The notes beneath the pieces were generated by a model, which worked only from the letters and a program-made list of their open reading frames with translations, did no database searches and was not told the origin of the DNA. A stretch of DNA of 64,000 bases from Naegleria lovaniensis (Eukaryota; Heterolobosea; Eutetramitea; Acrasida; Naegleriidae), in NCBI RefSeq assembly GCF_003324165.1, contig NW_025407847.1, positions 278,219-342,218 on the forward strand, given 5' to 3'. The position numbers and the translations under genes were made by a program. Below, in pieces: positions 10,759 to 23,719 of the stretch; position 1 is the first letter of the stretch; every line of letters begins with the position of its first letter.

Positions 10759-13700
10759 TTACATTCTCTTCACAACAAGAATGACCACAGACAATGCAAT
10801 GACAATCAATGTCACAAACGATCGCCAATCAAACACACTCATTCCAGCTCGATCTGGTGTTGAACAATCTACTTTGGAAGTGAAACCAGCAAAACATGTA
10901 CAAACACCATCCTTCGTATTACATAAACCATTTCCATTGCAATCGTTTGGACATTTTCTACGTTCACAACTAATTCCAGAATAGGCACTGTCACATTTAC
11001 AAATACCAATAGAGGTATCACAAGTACCATGTCCATTACATTTTGGATCAACACAATCAAACAAATTACAATCGTATCCAGTAAATCCAGAAGCACAACT
11101 ACAGAAACCAGTCACATAATTACAGACACCCTTATAATTACAATCTCCTGGGCATGGTTTGTTACCAGTAATGATTAATGTGAAATCATCACCAGTGCTC
11201 ACATCAATCACTGCTTCATTATTTGGAACGGTAAGAAGAGTTGGAGTATAAACATTGTTGGTATGACCCAATCCTAATTGTCCCTTATCATTTTGACCCA
11301 TCACATAGACAGCACCAGTGGATGTAAGAATGGCTACATGTCCTCCTGTAGGTCTAGAAATTGCAACCTTAATAATATTGGATGGAAGATTACTGTTAAG
11401 AACTGGAACAATGAATTTAGTTCCATTCACCGATGGATTAAAACCAAGTTGTCCATACGTATTATCACCAGTCACAAAGGTTCCGTTTGCTGTGAGAATA
11501 AACGTAGATTTACCACCAGTGTAAACAGCAGTAATATCTGTAATGTTATAAAAGACACCATTCGATGTTTGTTCGAGATTTCCAACTTCACGGAATGAAC
11601 TCACTTGTTGCAATGCATTGAGACCAATTTGTCCATTCGAGTTATCACCAGCAGCATAAGGTTTTGTAATGTAAGTTTTCACACCACTTCCTCCTCCACC
11701 TCTAGTTTCAATATTCACAGTAATGGTATGAAATTCACCAGCCGTGACTTGCTTAATATTTTGTTGTGAAGTACGCAATGGAGTGGCACGAATATCATCA
11801 AAATTGAATAAACCAATTTGACCTCTACTGTTACCACCCATGACAAACAAATCGTATTGATCCACCGTGTAGGATTTTCTTTTAGCTCTCATTACAGTGT
11901 GAATCGCTCCACAATTCACACTATCAATAATGACTGATCCATTTTCATATTGATTACGAGTAGGAATGAGCTGAATGTTGGTGGTCTTGTTATTGTTACC
12001 AAATTGACCATATGCATTGGAACCCATCGCATACAAGGAAAGAGTATCATTTGATAAAAAGAGAACAGTGGAATGAGTGGTTGAACTGACCACTCCATAT
12101 CCAATAGAAATGGATGTCACATTCACTTCACTCAATTCTGGAATCATTCGAGGTGTGAATTGATCAATGGCAATATTTGGATTAATGAAATTATAGGGAG
12201 ATCTGTTTTTACCCCATGCCCATGTTTTACCAGTTTCATGTTCTGTAGCAAAGACAAATCCTGCCGATGTGTAAACATGTTCCAATTGAATACCACTTGG
12301 AATATTTTGAAGGAGAGATGGACTTGTGTAATAAACAGTGTCACCACTTCCAGAAATAGTTCCCATAGTATACAATTTACCATCGGTCGTCAACACAAAG
12401 CTATTCTTTGTTGCAGCAGTGAGAATGGAAGAAACGGATTTACCAGCTGGTGTAGTGCTATTACTGAACTTGGCTCCATTCACAGTAGAAACGAAAGGAG
12501 AAGTTCCCATTCCAAGTTGACCTTCAGTGTTATCTCCACATACATAAATAGTTCGTTGATCTTGAGCCAACAACATGGCATGTTGATACGAGAGAGAAAT
12601 TTGTGCAATGTTTTGAGTCAAGGCAGGTGAAAATTGATCAGAATTGATTTTCACAGGGAGGATTGAACTTGTTGGAGATTGAGTCGTACACAATGCATTC
12701 ATGTCATTATTTCCCCAATAATACACAGATCCATCATTTGTAGTGGCCATTGCACCTTGTCTATAAATGGAAATATCCAAAACAGTTGCACTAATACCAG
12801 CCAATGGTGTTGGAGTTGCAATTTGGAAAGTATTACTATTGACACCCAATACACCTTGATCATTGGAACCAGAAGCAAATACTTGTCCAGAAGTTGTGAG
12901 CACAAAAAGTGAACGACCGTAACCCACGACCTTTTTCACACCCGTGTATTTGTTACCTGTTTGTGATCCAGACAAGAGAGTGGCGTTGGAAATGATGATT
13001 TGACTTCCGACAAATCCCATCATTCCAAAAGTGTTATCTCCCCAACCATAGAGATTATTGGAAGTCTCTTCAGTGGCAAAGGATGAATAATGAACTGCAA
13101 AGACCTTATCAACATTAATACTTTGAAGTGTAGAAATAGGTAAAAGAGTTGGAACACTTAAAGAGGAAAATCCATATCCCAATTGTTCATAATTGTCTGT
13201 GATACAGGATATATTTCACATTTGATAGGTGGTTTCACAATTGATTCACAGTCACGTAGATATTTGATTCACAATGGATTCATAATGGATTCACAATGGA
13301 TTCATAAATCACAATTGTTAATAACATTTCACACATGGATTCACACATAGATATTTCATCATTCACATTGGATTTACATTTAACTCAATCATTCATACTT
13401 ACTATTACCAAATCCATAAACATCTCTTGCAGCATTATTCAACACAAACAAGACGTGTTCAACACCACATGCCAAACTTCTAATAGAACTCGAATAAGAA
13501 CCAATCAATTGAGGAGTGTTAAAACTTTGAGTCGAATTCAATCCCAATAAATAATTCACACCATTACTCGATCCAAATCCATACAGAGCGTCACCACCAC
13601 TCACACCACCTCCACTGACAACCATAAATACACGAACACCACTCGAACTGCCATCGTCAAATTGTTGAATACATTGAAGTGAAACAGTGGCAGATTTCAA

Positions 13701-14189
13701 AGAATCAACAAGAGCAGGAGAGGAATAATCTTTTTGTGAAAGTTGACCATTGGCATTGGAACCAAATCCATATACTTTACGATTGAGAGAAGGTGTGGCA
13801 GATGTTGATTTAAAGTTTGCTATTGCTCCATGACATGTCGCATGGATGATGAGGACGCAACAGAAAAGAAGTGTGAAAATAATTCTTGTTGTATAATTGG
13901 ATGTGACTCTAATGTGATGATATGGAAATGTTTGACAGCAAATGAATGACCAAGTGTAGGATGATGATGACGACGAGACCGAACATTTTCGAGTGAGTGT
14001 GAGTGAGTGTGTTGGTGTGAACCAAGTCGCACGAATCACAGCAAAGACAGCATGAACAATGGAATACACACGAGTGTTTGGTTGGTTGATTGATTGCCAG
14101 CCGGATGATGAGTCAAAGAGAATGAACAATGAGAATGAGGAATTGTTCAGCGCCGTGGGCCGAATCGTGTCATGAACACACAAGTCCAT
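10759..14189 (-). CDS. membrane-anchored RCC1-repeat protein with three EGF-like domains
   Basis: The exons are complement(10759..13196, 13403..14189), with a 206-nt intron; joining gives the RCC1 motif GFGNNNYEQLGYG. The protein has 1074 residues. A hydrophobic segment near residues 103-122 probably acts as a late signal or anchor. RCC1-type blades follow (YGFGSNANGQL, LYGWGDNTFGMMG, YVCGDNTEGQLG, YVMGQNDKGQLG). Three EGF-like modules come next, each with the C...C.C..G..G..C pattern. A C-terminal TM helix (FVTLIVIALSVVILVV) precedes a very short basic tail. A beta-propeller presented outside the cell is unusual, since RCC1 proteins are mostly intracellular GEFs or ubiquitin ligases. The function is unknown; adhesion or prey binding is a guess. 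The long N-terminal leader before the hydrophobic segment is doubtful. Confidence 0.85.
13225..13395. repeat. minisatellite inside the RCC1-gene intron
   Basis: Most of the 206-nt intron consists of imperfect repeats of an 11-bp unit, GGATTCACAAT or GGATTCATAAT. The clearest run is at about 13267-13309, with scattered ATTCACA and AGATATTT units on both sides. Confidence 0.7.
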
Positions 14190-14528
14190 GAAAAGGAATA
14201 TAAAAATTGAATATGACAGAAGGAAGTATGAATATTTAGAGGAATGTCATCAAGTTTCGACAATTAGTATCATCAATTATTATCGCTCATAAGTACTTGG
14301 GTTGTTTTACATGATTTACACATACCTCATCTTGGCCATTTTTTTTTCTGTTTAATGACAAGTGACTTGCTGCTGTGATGGGTAACGGATAGAAGCATTT
14401 AAAACGTTGAAAGTAAACATTCTCAATCGAACTGAAGTGCTGTGAATTGGAAACAGAAATTGACAATCTAAAGGAGGCCAAATGAATCTCTCTGTATACA
14501 CACAGAGTGAGGGTTTGAGGCAAAACCA
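14190..14528. promoter_or_regulatory. divergent upstream region
   Basis: These 339 bp lie between the RCC1-EGF and glycerol-3-phosphate dehydrogenase start codons, so both promoters are probably here. I see no gene. Confidence 0.35.
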
Positions 14529-15946
14529 ATGATTCGTGTTGCGTACGTGGTATCAATAATCAAGTTTGTTCTCAATTCCATAAACCTGTCATCCATAGCA
14601 CGGCTCAGAATACTCCCCTCAAAGGTTTACAAAAAAATGACATCTCATGAACAACAACAACCAATCCAATCATCATCCTCTCTTCATAAAGTAGAATCCT
14701 ATTCAAGTGTTCCATTCTTACTCTCGGAATCTACTCACGTTCCTTCTTCTGCAGAAACAGAGGCTATTATAGAAAAATCTCAAATCAACGAATTACCAGT
14801 AGATACAGTATTGGTATTGGGTGCTGGTAATTTTGGAATGGCACTTGCGTATCATTTGGCTCATCATTTGAATGATCGGATCACTATTTATGCACGTGAT
14901 CAACGAGTGGTTGATTGCATTAATCATGACAAGGTAAATCCAAAATATTTATCTCAAATTAAATTGCCAGATAATATGATTGCTACTCGTGAGATCAATT
15001 CTGAAATTTTGAAACAACATACAGTATTGTTGTTTTCAATTCCAACTCAACATATGAGATCAGTATTGAAACAATTTAAGGAATTGCTTCTAGAGGCTTT
15101 TTCATCTTCTTTCAAACATTTGTGTATATTTGCAAATAAGGGTATTGAAAGTGAAAGCTTGAAACTGCCCTATGAAATCATTGAAGAAGAAATGGGCTTA
15201 GATTTTGCTGATCGATGTGTATTCCTCAGTGGACCGAGCTTTGCCATTGAAATTTGTGAGAAACAACCCACTTGTGTGACAGTTGCATCAAAGAATATTG
15301 AATGTGCATTATGGGCTCAAAGAGTTTTGTACGTTTTCTTACATTATTTTGCTTGTGATTGACCATTCTTGTCATGACTAATTTTTGTTCTATCTTTTCA
15401 TTTGTACATCTTTCTTTGGGAAACAGCCATAGCCCTTATTTCAGAGTGTACACCTCGGATGATCCAATTGGTGTAGAGGTTTGTGGAGCTCTCAAAAACG
15501 TTATTGCAATTGCCTCAGGAATTTGTACTGGTGTTGGTTTCCAAATGAACACACGTGCAGCGTTGTTAACACGTGGACTACATGAAATTACTCGAATTGG
15601 ACATGTCATGGGCGCCAACCCTTTAACAATGTCAGGTTTGAGTGGAATTGGAGACTTGTTTTTGACTTGCACCTCAGAAAAGTCAAGAAATTTCACAGTT
15701 GGATTTCGATTAGGAAAAGGAGAAGCCTTAGAGAATATTTTGTCTTCATTAGGAAGTGTGGCAGAAGGTGTTCCAACCACAAAAGCAGCTTATCAACTTT
15801 GTCAAAAGCTCAAACTTCGATGTCCAATTGTGAACGCAATTTACGGTATGCTCTATGAGGAGAAACCTGTCAAACAAGCGGTTAAGGAACTTTTAGAAGA
15901 GGAAACAGGAACTGAGTTTTCACTGTACAAAAACAATTTGTATTGA
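14529..15946 (+). CDS. NAD-dependent glycerol-3-phosphate dehydrogenase
   Basis: This enzyme interconverts dihydroxyacetone phosphate and glycerol 3-phosphate, linking glycolysis to lipid synthesis and redox shuttling. The exons are 14529..15328 and 15427..15946; the 98-nt intron joins RVF-HSPYFRVYTSDD. The protein has 439 residues. The Rossmann motif is VLGAGNFGMALA (about residues 95-106). FANKGIE, LSGPSFAIEI and the catalytic-lysine block EVCGALKNVIAIASG follow, then GLSGIGDLFLTCTSEKSRN. A second in-frame ATG at 14637 would remove a 36-residue basic/hydrophobic leader. That leader could be an organelle-targeting sequence or untranslated. No C-terminal peroxisomal tripeptide is present. Confidence 0.93.
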
Positions 15947-16011
15947 TAAATTATGTTAAAGAGAACAAATTAATTTACACCAATGAATTTCATACCAGTT
16001 TAATGATAGTC

Positions 16012-17257
16012 TCAGAGACTGCTCATTCTAATAGAACCATCCAATCTTACAACCTCTCCATTCATCATTGGATTTTCAATCAAGAATTGAACCAATTTTG
16101 CATATTCTGGTGGATCTCCCAATCTTGGTGGGAATGGAACTTGTTTTCCAAGAGATTCTCTCACCTTGTCGCTCAAGCTCATCAACATTGGAGTTAAAAA
16201 CAAACCAGGAGCAATGGTGACACATCTAATATTGTAATTACTCAATTCTCTTGCAATAGGCAAAGTCATGGAAACAACAGCACCCTTACTTGCAGAATAA
16301 CTATTAAAATAAATGTCAATTAGAAGAAATTTGACATGAAATCTTACCTTGCTGTTGATATTGTGAATCATTCGAGGAAATATAAGCAAGTTGTGTTAAA
16401 TCTGAGCCATGCCCAACTCACCTTGACCAATTTGTCCTTCGTACGCAGCAATCGATGCAGTGTTGATAATAATACCACGTTCCTTATCCTTTCCACAAAG
16501 TGGTGCATTTTGTTTCATCATTTGAGCAACAGCAAGTCTCAAAACGTTAAATGTTCCAGAAACATTGACAGCTAATACTCTATTGAAAGCGTCCAATGGA
16601 TGAGCTTCTCCCTTCTTTGGATTGTAAACTCTTCTTGGGTCCTATTTGAATTTTATCCATAAAATGTTAAACGTTAATAAACATTTCATGACAAGGACCA
16701 GCACGTGACATTATTTTGTCCAACCATTTCAATTTGAGATCATTTGAAGTTTCAAATTTCATGAATTCTTCATCATGATTCACACTTACACCAATTCCAG
16801 CAGCATTCACAACACCATACAAAGTATTTCCAAACTTTTTCACTAATTCGTCAATACCCTGTTGAGCTTGTTTTTCATCACAGACATCAACATGAACATA
16901 AAGAACTGAATCAGGATGTTCGCTTTCAATTTGTTTTCCCTTTTCATCCAAAACATCAAAAATTACAACTTTAGCACCGAGTGAAATTAAATGATTGACA
17001 GTAGCTGCACCTAAACCGCTAGCACCACCTTTAGGATTGGAAATCATATGTTTGGAGAGATATTTAGAAGATCATCATGAAAGCATCATGATCGGATCGG
17101 AATCAAGCAATGATTCAAATGATCATTCGTTCAATGGTATTGATTTTATTCATATCAAAAGATGACATGAAATTTCAATGAGAAACGTCTTTAAATTTTC
17201 ATGATCAATCTATAATAACCTACCAGTCACAATGAAAGTCTTGCCTTCAATCTTCAT
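16012..17257 (-). CDS. HSD17B10: HSD10-like short-chain dehydrogenase with a 4-nt microexon
   Basis: This is a probable mitochondrial 3-hydroxyacyl-CoA dehydrogenase type 2, acting in fatty-acid and isoleucine breakdown. The exons are complement(16012..16300, 16348..16351, 16422..16641, 16790..17028, 17224..17257). The spliced product has 261 residues, the same as human HSD10. It has [13 protein letters not shown] (cofactor loop), VNAAGIG, the catalytic Ser block [14 protein letters not shown], the active site [11 protein letters not shown] (Tyr, Lys) and the C-terminal [13 protein letters not shown]. The fourth coding exon in reading order is CAAG. It completes GQ-AS-YSASK, where human has QAAYSASK, and without it the frame fails. 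Confidence 0.93.
16348..16351 (-). other. 4-nt microexon in the HSD10-like gene
   Basis: On the minus strand caacag|CAAG|gtaaga sits between introns of 70 and 47 nt. It contributes the last two bases of an Ala codon and the first two of a Ser codon just before the catalytic YSASK. The frame requires it, and the encoded residues fit the family at that point. Confidence 0.82.
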
Positions 17258-17329
17258 ATTTTTTTTCCTGAGTAGAAAATTCCTTTTTCCCGATGACAGC
17301 AATGAGAGAGCAATGGTTCAATGCTGTTT

Positions 17330-20233
17330 TTATTGAATTAATTTCCAATGTTTGAGTTTTTGAATCAATTCCTGTGATTGTGCTGATAATTCTTGTCGAA
17401 CAAAAAGAGGTGTTTCCTCATCAAAAGTCTTTGAGGGTTTTTTTAGATTGTCAATGTATTGGCAGCAATCTTTGAATTGTTTTCCCATTTGCTGTTGTTG
17501 TGCAGAGGCATTTCCACCTGTAGAAGGAGTTGGTGACTTTTTCTTTTGTTTCTTATTTCCTCCACTAGAATTTGAGCTGGAAGCTTGTGGGGCATTAAGA
17601 TGTTCAATTAGCAGTGTCGCACATTTGTTCATCTGTTGCTCAATTTCTGGGATTCTAAAGAAAAGATTTAAAGCTCTTAAATATTTGGCTATTTTGTGAT
17701 AATCCTTATCAGTTTTGAAAGATCGAATAATACCATCAAGGTGTGAAATTACGAAACCTTTGATATCAGATGCCTTAACGAGCTTGGTAACTTCTGGATT
17801 GGATGAATAAACCATTGCTTCAAGTACTCTAAGAGATAATTTAGATTGCTCAACTCTCTCCAGACTTTCCAATTCATATGAGCATTCCTTGTTAACAAAG
17901 TTACACAAATTAGTGTAAAGCGAATGAACAAAATTAGGAGATTTTGCAAGCAATATTTCTCTAATTTCAGAATCAACAAAGATGGTGTGATAAAAGTCAA
18001 TGCTAGTAAGAGCAATCTCTGTTTCAAAATCTCCATCCTCCTCTTCCTTATTTTCCATCATAGTGATTTCATCTTCCTTATAATTTCCTTTGATCAAAGG
18101 AAATACCTTGGTCACAAACGTGTGAATTTCCTTTTTCAAAAGTTCTCTATCATATCGTTTCATGGCCTTGATCAAACCAGAAAGCAAGCAAATACTATCT
18201 ACACCAACTGTTAGTAAACTTTTCTCCATGAAGAAAAACGCTGTTTGGCAAATGTCTTGGTAATGAGTTGTGAACAATTCTTTTCCAATGTTTGGTAAAG
18301 AGATGGTTAATGCATTAAAAGCTCTAGAAACTTCTTTCTTTGTGAATTTGATTTGTCTGTAATCTTCCTCTTCTTCATCATCGTCGTCATAATCTCGTTT
18401 AGAGCGTCTGTTTCTTCCTCCACCTAGAGAATGACCTTGGAGAACATTCTTTGCATTGTCTTTCACCTTGGAAATAAATTGTGTGCAAACAGTCACTACG
18501 CATTCCATCACATCCTTCAGCTTTTCGTCGCTACTTTCTCCATAATGTTCCGACAATAAATGAATGTACTCAGCATGAACTTCAAACCACAGAGCTCTTT
18601 CAGTAATTGCTTCGATAAGAGGGTTATTGATAATGAAGCATTGATGCGATTCAACATTCTTAGGTGCAAATTGGTCAATATATTTAGCTGAGCAAAATGT
18701 CATGAAACAACGGATTAACTTGCTTGCATAAAGTTGAACTTTCTTTCTGAAAACTTTCTTCCCAGAGTTGTTTGCAATAATTAACCCATTTTGAATGAGC
18801 TCCAAGAATTCTGATAACACTGGTTTTCTTTCTTCATGTAGCTTGTCATCTACAAGAAATATGTCAAAGTTGTTATTTTGGAGAAGTTTTCTGCATGATT
18901 TCAATAGGTGTAATACTAGAGTTCGACCTGTCTTTGTCTTTTCAGAGCTAACAAGCGTTCTAATTCTATTTTGAAGTACTTTAAAAACTCTTTCAAAAAT
19001 TCTCCAATGAACTTCTAAAGAAGAATTCAAGGATGGAATAGCCTTTGGATTTGTGAGCGTTACTAGATGGCTTAACGCCATTGAAGTATGTTCAAACGTG
19101 TCCTCTTGAACGTTTTTTGTGTTCTTCTCGAGTTTCACAACAAGTTTGTTGAGAGCTGTTTCTAACATTTGGATTGGAATTGAAGAGAAATCGCATACTT
19201 CTTTCATCAATTTTTCAATTGGTCCTGTTTCTAACTCTGAATCTTGATCGTCATTATACATGCTTGAGGATAATAGCTCAAATTGAATAGATGAATAAGA
19301 ATTTCTCTTGTGAAGCGAAATCAATGCAATATGACTGACCAGAGTGATCATTTCTGATTCCTCAGGTTCACTCCAAACGTCCAATGAGCTGACAATTTAA
19401 ATATTTTGCCATTAAATTGTATCTTAAACTTACAATAAATATAAACAGGTCGAAAGTAAAGCTGGTGAATTAACATGGGCTTGATGTGTCACGGCTGAGA
19501 AGAAAATACGTAAAAAATCTGTGCACATCAGAATTGTAGTGTGTCGGCTTTTGTCATAAACCCTCAATTGATCCAAAATAAAATCTATAATTAATTCTCT
19601 GTAATATTGGGGACATTTCATATCGATAGCTTCTGAGTAATTTTGTACTGTTCTGAAAAATACACGCGTAATTTCAATTTTTATAGACTCCAATAATGAT
19701 GGTTCAGCCATTTCGTCTTCATTGTTTTTAACGAGAGTGGTTTCATTTGCCATCAATTGAAACTTCTTCTCGTCTTTAATAAATAAGCAAGTGGTTTGCA
19801 TAGCATTCAGTAACAATTCCACATTATCCGAAAATGCTCCTCTAAAAGGAATATTCCTAGCAATCTATGATTCATTTTCAATGTTGAGCACCAAATAATG
19901 ATGTTCCGAAAATTACATGAAAGAATTGCTAATTGAAACACATACCAAACTCAACCCATATAAATGTTTCTTCAAAAATACTAATTTGTCATTCATATTA
20001 TCGTTTGAACCATTGGAAAGTTCTGCCATCACCAGCTGCAGCACTCTAATCACTAGTTTAGTATTCTTTGCACTGGTTCCATAATCTTTAGAAAATTGTT
20101 TGTCCAAATATTTGTTCATGTACTCTTTAGTACCATATTCCGAATTGCTATACAGACTTTGTTTCAAATCGATAACCTCCTTCTCAAAGGTGAGAGAATT
20201 TTCGGAAGAGGAAGCAGAGGGCAAGCTGGTCAT
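17330..20233 (-). CDS. large alpha-helical solenoid protein, unrecognised
   Basis: The exons are complement(17330..19388, 19434..19864, 19946..20233), giving 925 residues. The introns of 45 and 81 nt join LYLF-SLDVWSEPEES and YGLSL-IARNIPF. The whole sequence looks like stacked amphipathic helices. An acidic/basic linker (RRSKRDYDDDDEEEEDYRQ) interrupts it near residue 580. A low-complexity Lys/Ser/Gln segment near residue 860 precedes a short helical end. Length and texture recall FANCI/FANCD2- or cohesin-accessory-type scaffolds, but I found no diagnostic motif and assign none. The start at 20233 is the first ATG of the open frame. It is divergent from thioredoxin reductase with 284 bp between. 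Confidence 0.8.
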
Positions 20234-20427
20234 TGAGAATCGAGTTCAAATATTTTTTGAAAGCAATTTTCAACCCCCTCCTGTGATGGAAGCCTTGTAT
20301 GAATTCAGTGCATAAATGATGACAGAAAAGAATCACTTGTTGTGAAATGGTTATTAAATTGTTATTAGAAAGGAGCAAGCATTAACAACAGATTCTTCCA
20401 TTCAGCGTTGTCGTTCAAGTAGGATGA

Positions 20428-22199
<1,772 letters not shown>

Positions 22200-22202
<3 letters not shown>

Positions 22203-22308
22203 TGACCACACGAGTTTGTAGAAAGTTACAGGTAGTGGAAGAATATTATTCATGCTTGTAATGCCAATTTTTCGCTAACTCTGTACTTTCTCTCACGTGT
22301 GGTCGTTA
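22200..22308 (+). repeat. long hairpin directly after the thioredoxin reductase stop
   Basis: A 13-nt arm at 22200-22212 pairs with 22296-22308 (one G-U pair). Inner arms at 22220-22231 and 22281-22291 pair with one bulge. The left arm overlaps the stop codon. No SECIS quartet is present in it. Confidence 0.7.
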
Positions 22309-22347
22309 ATACCTGTTATTAACACACTCAAGAAGAATTGTTTATTG

Positions 22348-22419
22348 GAAATTGTGACATGACGAACACTGTCCTAAACTTGGAGCAACCAAGGGGATGC
22401 CGTTCTGATCTGCATTTTC
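22348..22419 (+). promoter_or_regulatory. SECIS element (form 2) in the thioredoxin reductase 3' UTR
   Basis: Hand folding shows helix I pairing 22348-22358 with 22410-22419. The non-Watson-Crick core follows, with ATGA at 22359-22362 opposite TGAT at 22406-22409. An 11-13 bp helix II (GAAC with GTTC, two mismatches, then TGTCCT with GGGATG-side pairs) leads to unpaired AAA at 22376-22378. A mini-stem CTTGG/CCAAG closes over AGCAA. The geometry matches eukaryotic type 2 SECIS elements. It lies 146 nt past the stop, and AATAAA follows at 22427-22432. Confidence 0.87.
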
Positions 22420-22426
22420 ATTCAAC

Positions 22427-22432
22427 AATAAA
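22427..22432 (+). terminator. AATAAA polyadenylation signal
   Basis: The canonical hexamer lies 8 nt past the SECIS and about 75 nt before the next gene's ATG, so the SECIS fits inside the thioredoxin reductase transcript. Confidence 0.55.
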
Positions 22433-22506
22433 GAATTGTCTTGAGACAATTTAATCTAACAAATGGACTGCAGGTTCAATTATCACTCGATTTTCAACAA
22501 ACAAAA

Positions 22507-23550
22507 ATGCCCCAACACCGAAAACAAGATTCCAAATCATCAACGACGCTTCCAAGTGGATTTTCGGGCTTTGCAGCCTTTTCAAACACAAACAATAATT
22601 CAAAAACAACATCTTCAAACTGGAATAAAGTTGTAGAGAGTCAATGGAATGCTCCACAGAAATTTATTAACGAAGTTTCAACTGTAATGGAAAGGTCATC
22701 ATCGGGAAGTGATCCATTCGATAAATACAAAACAAAATCAATATCAGAGCGAGAAAATGATTACACTTCAAGATGGAGAAACGTGCAGCTATCCCCTGAG
22801 AGAGTGGATCCTTTTGCAAAACAAATTTCGGAACAAGACAAGAAAACAAAAAGGACCTATAATGAAATTTATGAGGAAAACAAATTGGAACGAGAAAAGA
22901 AGCATTTGCTTTATCAGATGAAGAAAAAACAAATGCTAGGAACTGAAAAGGGCCAAGAAATGGCTCCTCACTCTTCTTCATCTCAACATAATTACAACGA
23001 AAAAGAGGATAATTTAACACAGGATCAAGATGAAAATACTGTGAAAGTTAATGTGGGAATTAGTTTTGAATTGAGTGGTGTTTTGGTAAAACAAGCAAAT
23101 GTGGTAAATCAAAAAGGAACCGTCTTGAAATGGCAAGCCCCACCTGAATGTAGATTACCTGATGTGAAATGGATGATGTTCGAAATGAAGGACGACAAAG
23201 CTGAAGGAGAACCTGTTTTACTTTACAAACAAAAAGCTTGGCTGTTTGGTAGAGACAGTGACGTTGCAGACATTCCAACATTAAATCCATCCTGCAGCAA
23301 GCAACATGCAGTGATATGTTTTCGGTTTACTACTGGTGGCACTGACGACAAAAGAGCTCGCTATACAGGACAATCAATGGGTTCAACAAAACCATTTATC
23401 ATCGACCTGCAAAGTACAAATGGAACTTTTGTCAATGGGGAAAGAATACCAGATTCGAGCTATTATGAGTTAAGAGAATTTGATCTTATTAGATTTGGAA
23501 CGAGCTCAAGAGAATACATGATACTTCACGAAAAATCAGAGGCCCAATAG
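22507..23550 (+). CDS. FHA-domain protein, SNIP1/Pml1-like
   Basis: This is a probable nuclear pre-mRNA splicing or RNA-metabolism factor. It has 347 residues and is intronless; the start is the first ATG of the frame. The N-terminal half is charged and coiled (RTYNEIYEENKLEREKKHLL). The C-terminal FHA domain covers about residues 225-342. It shows the SNIP1/Pml1 hallmarks: LFGRDSDVADIP (phosphothreonine-site Gly-Arg), PSCSKQHAVI (Ser-x-x-His), a long insert, then IIDLQSTNGTFVNGERI, YYELREFDLIRFG and SSREYMILHE. The match to SNIP1 over the FHA and its linker is strong. The binding partner is unknown. The gene starts 305 bp after thioredoxin reductase ends. Confidence 0.9.
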   Translation: MPQHRKQDSKSSTTLPSGFSGFAAFSNTNNNSKTTSSNWNKVVESQWNAPQKFINEVSTVMERSSSGSDPFDKYKTKSISERENDYTSRWRNVQLSPERVDPFAKQISEQDKKTKRTYNEIYEENKLEREKKHLLYQMKKKQMLGTEKGQEMAPHSSSSQHNYNEKEDNLTQDQDENTVKVNVGISFELSGVLVKQANVVNQKGTVLKWQAPPECRLPDVKWMMFEMKDDKAEGEPVLLYKQKAWLFGRDSDVADIPTLNPSCSKQHAVICFRFTTGGTDDKRARYTGQSMGSTKPFIIDLQSTNGTFVNGERIPDSSYYELREFDLIRFGTSSREYMILHEKSEAQ

Positions 23551-23719
23551 GAATAGCATTCTTCCACTCCCAATAGGAATAGTTCATTTATTCATCCTCA
23601 AAGTTTGGACAATTATCATGCACTTGCTAATTGGAATGAGGGAGTGACAATATGCCATCATATACTTGATCGAATCACAGAGATAATTTTCAACGCATTA
23701 ATTACTACTAGTAATAACT

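Noticed and set aside
17330-20233. Assigning the helical-solenoid protein to FANCI/FANCD2 or a cohesin subunit
   Set aside because: Only size, helicity and an acidic linker agree; I could not find a diagnostic motif.
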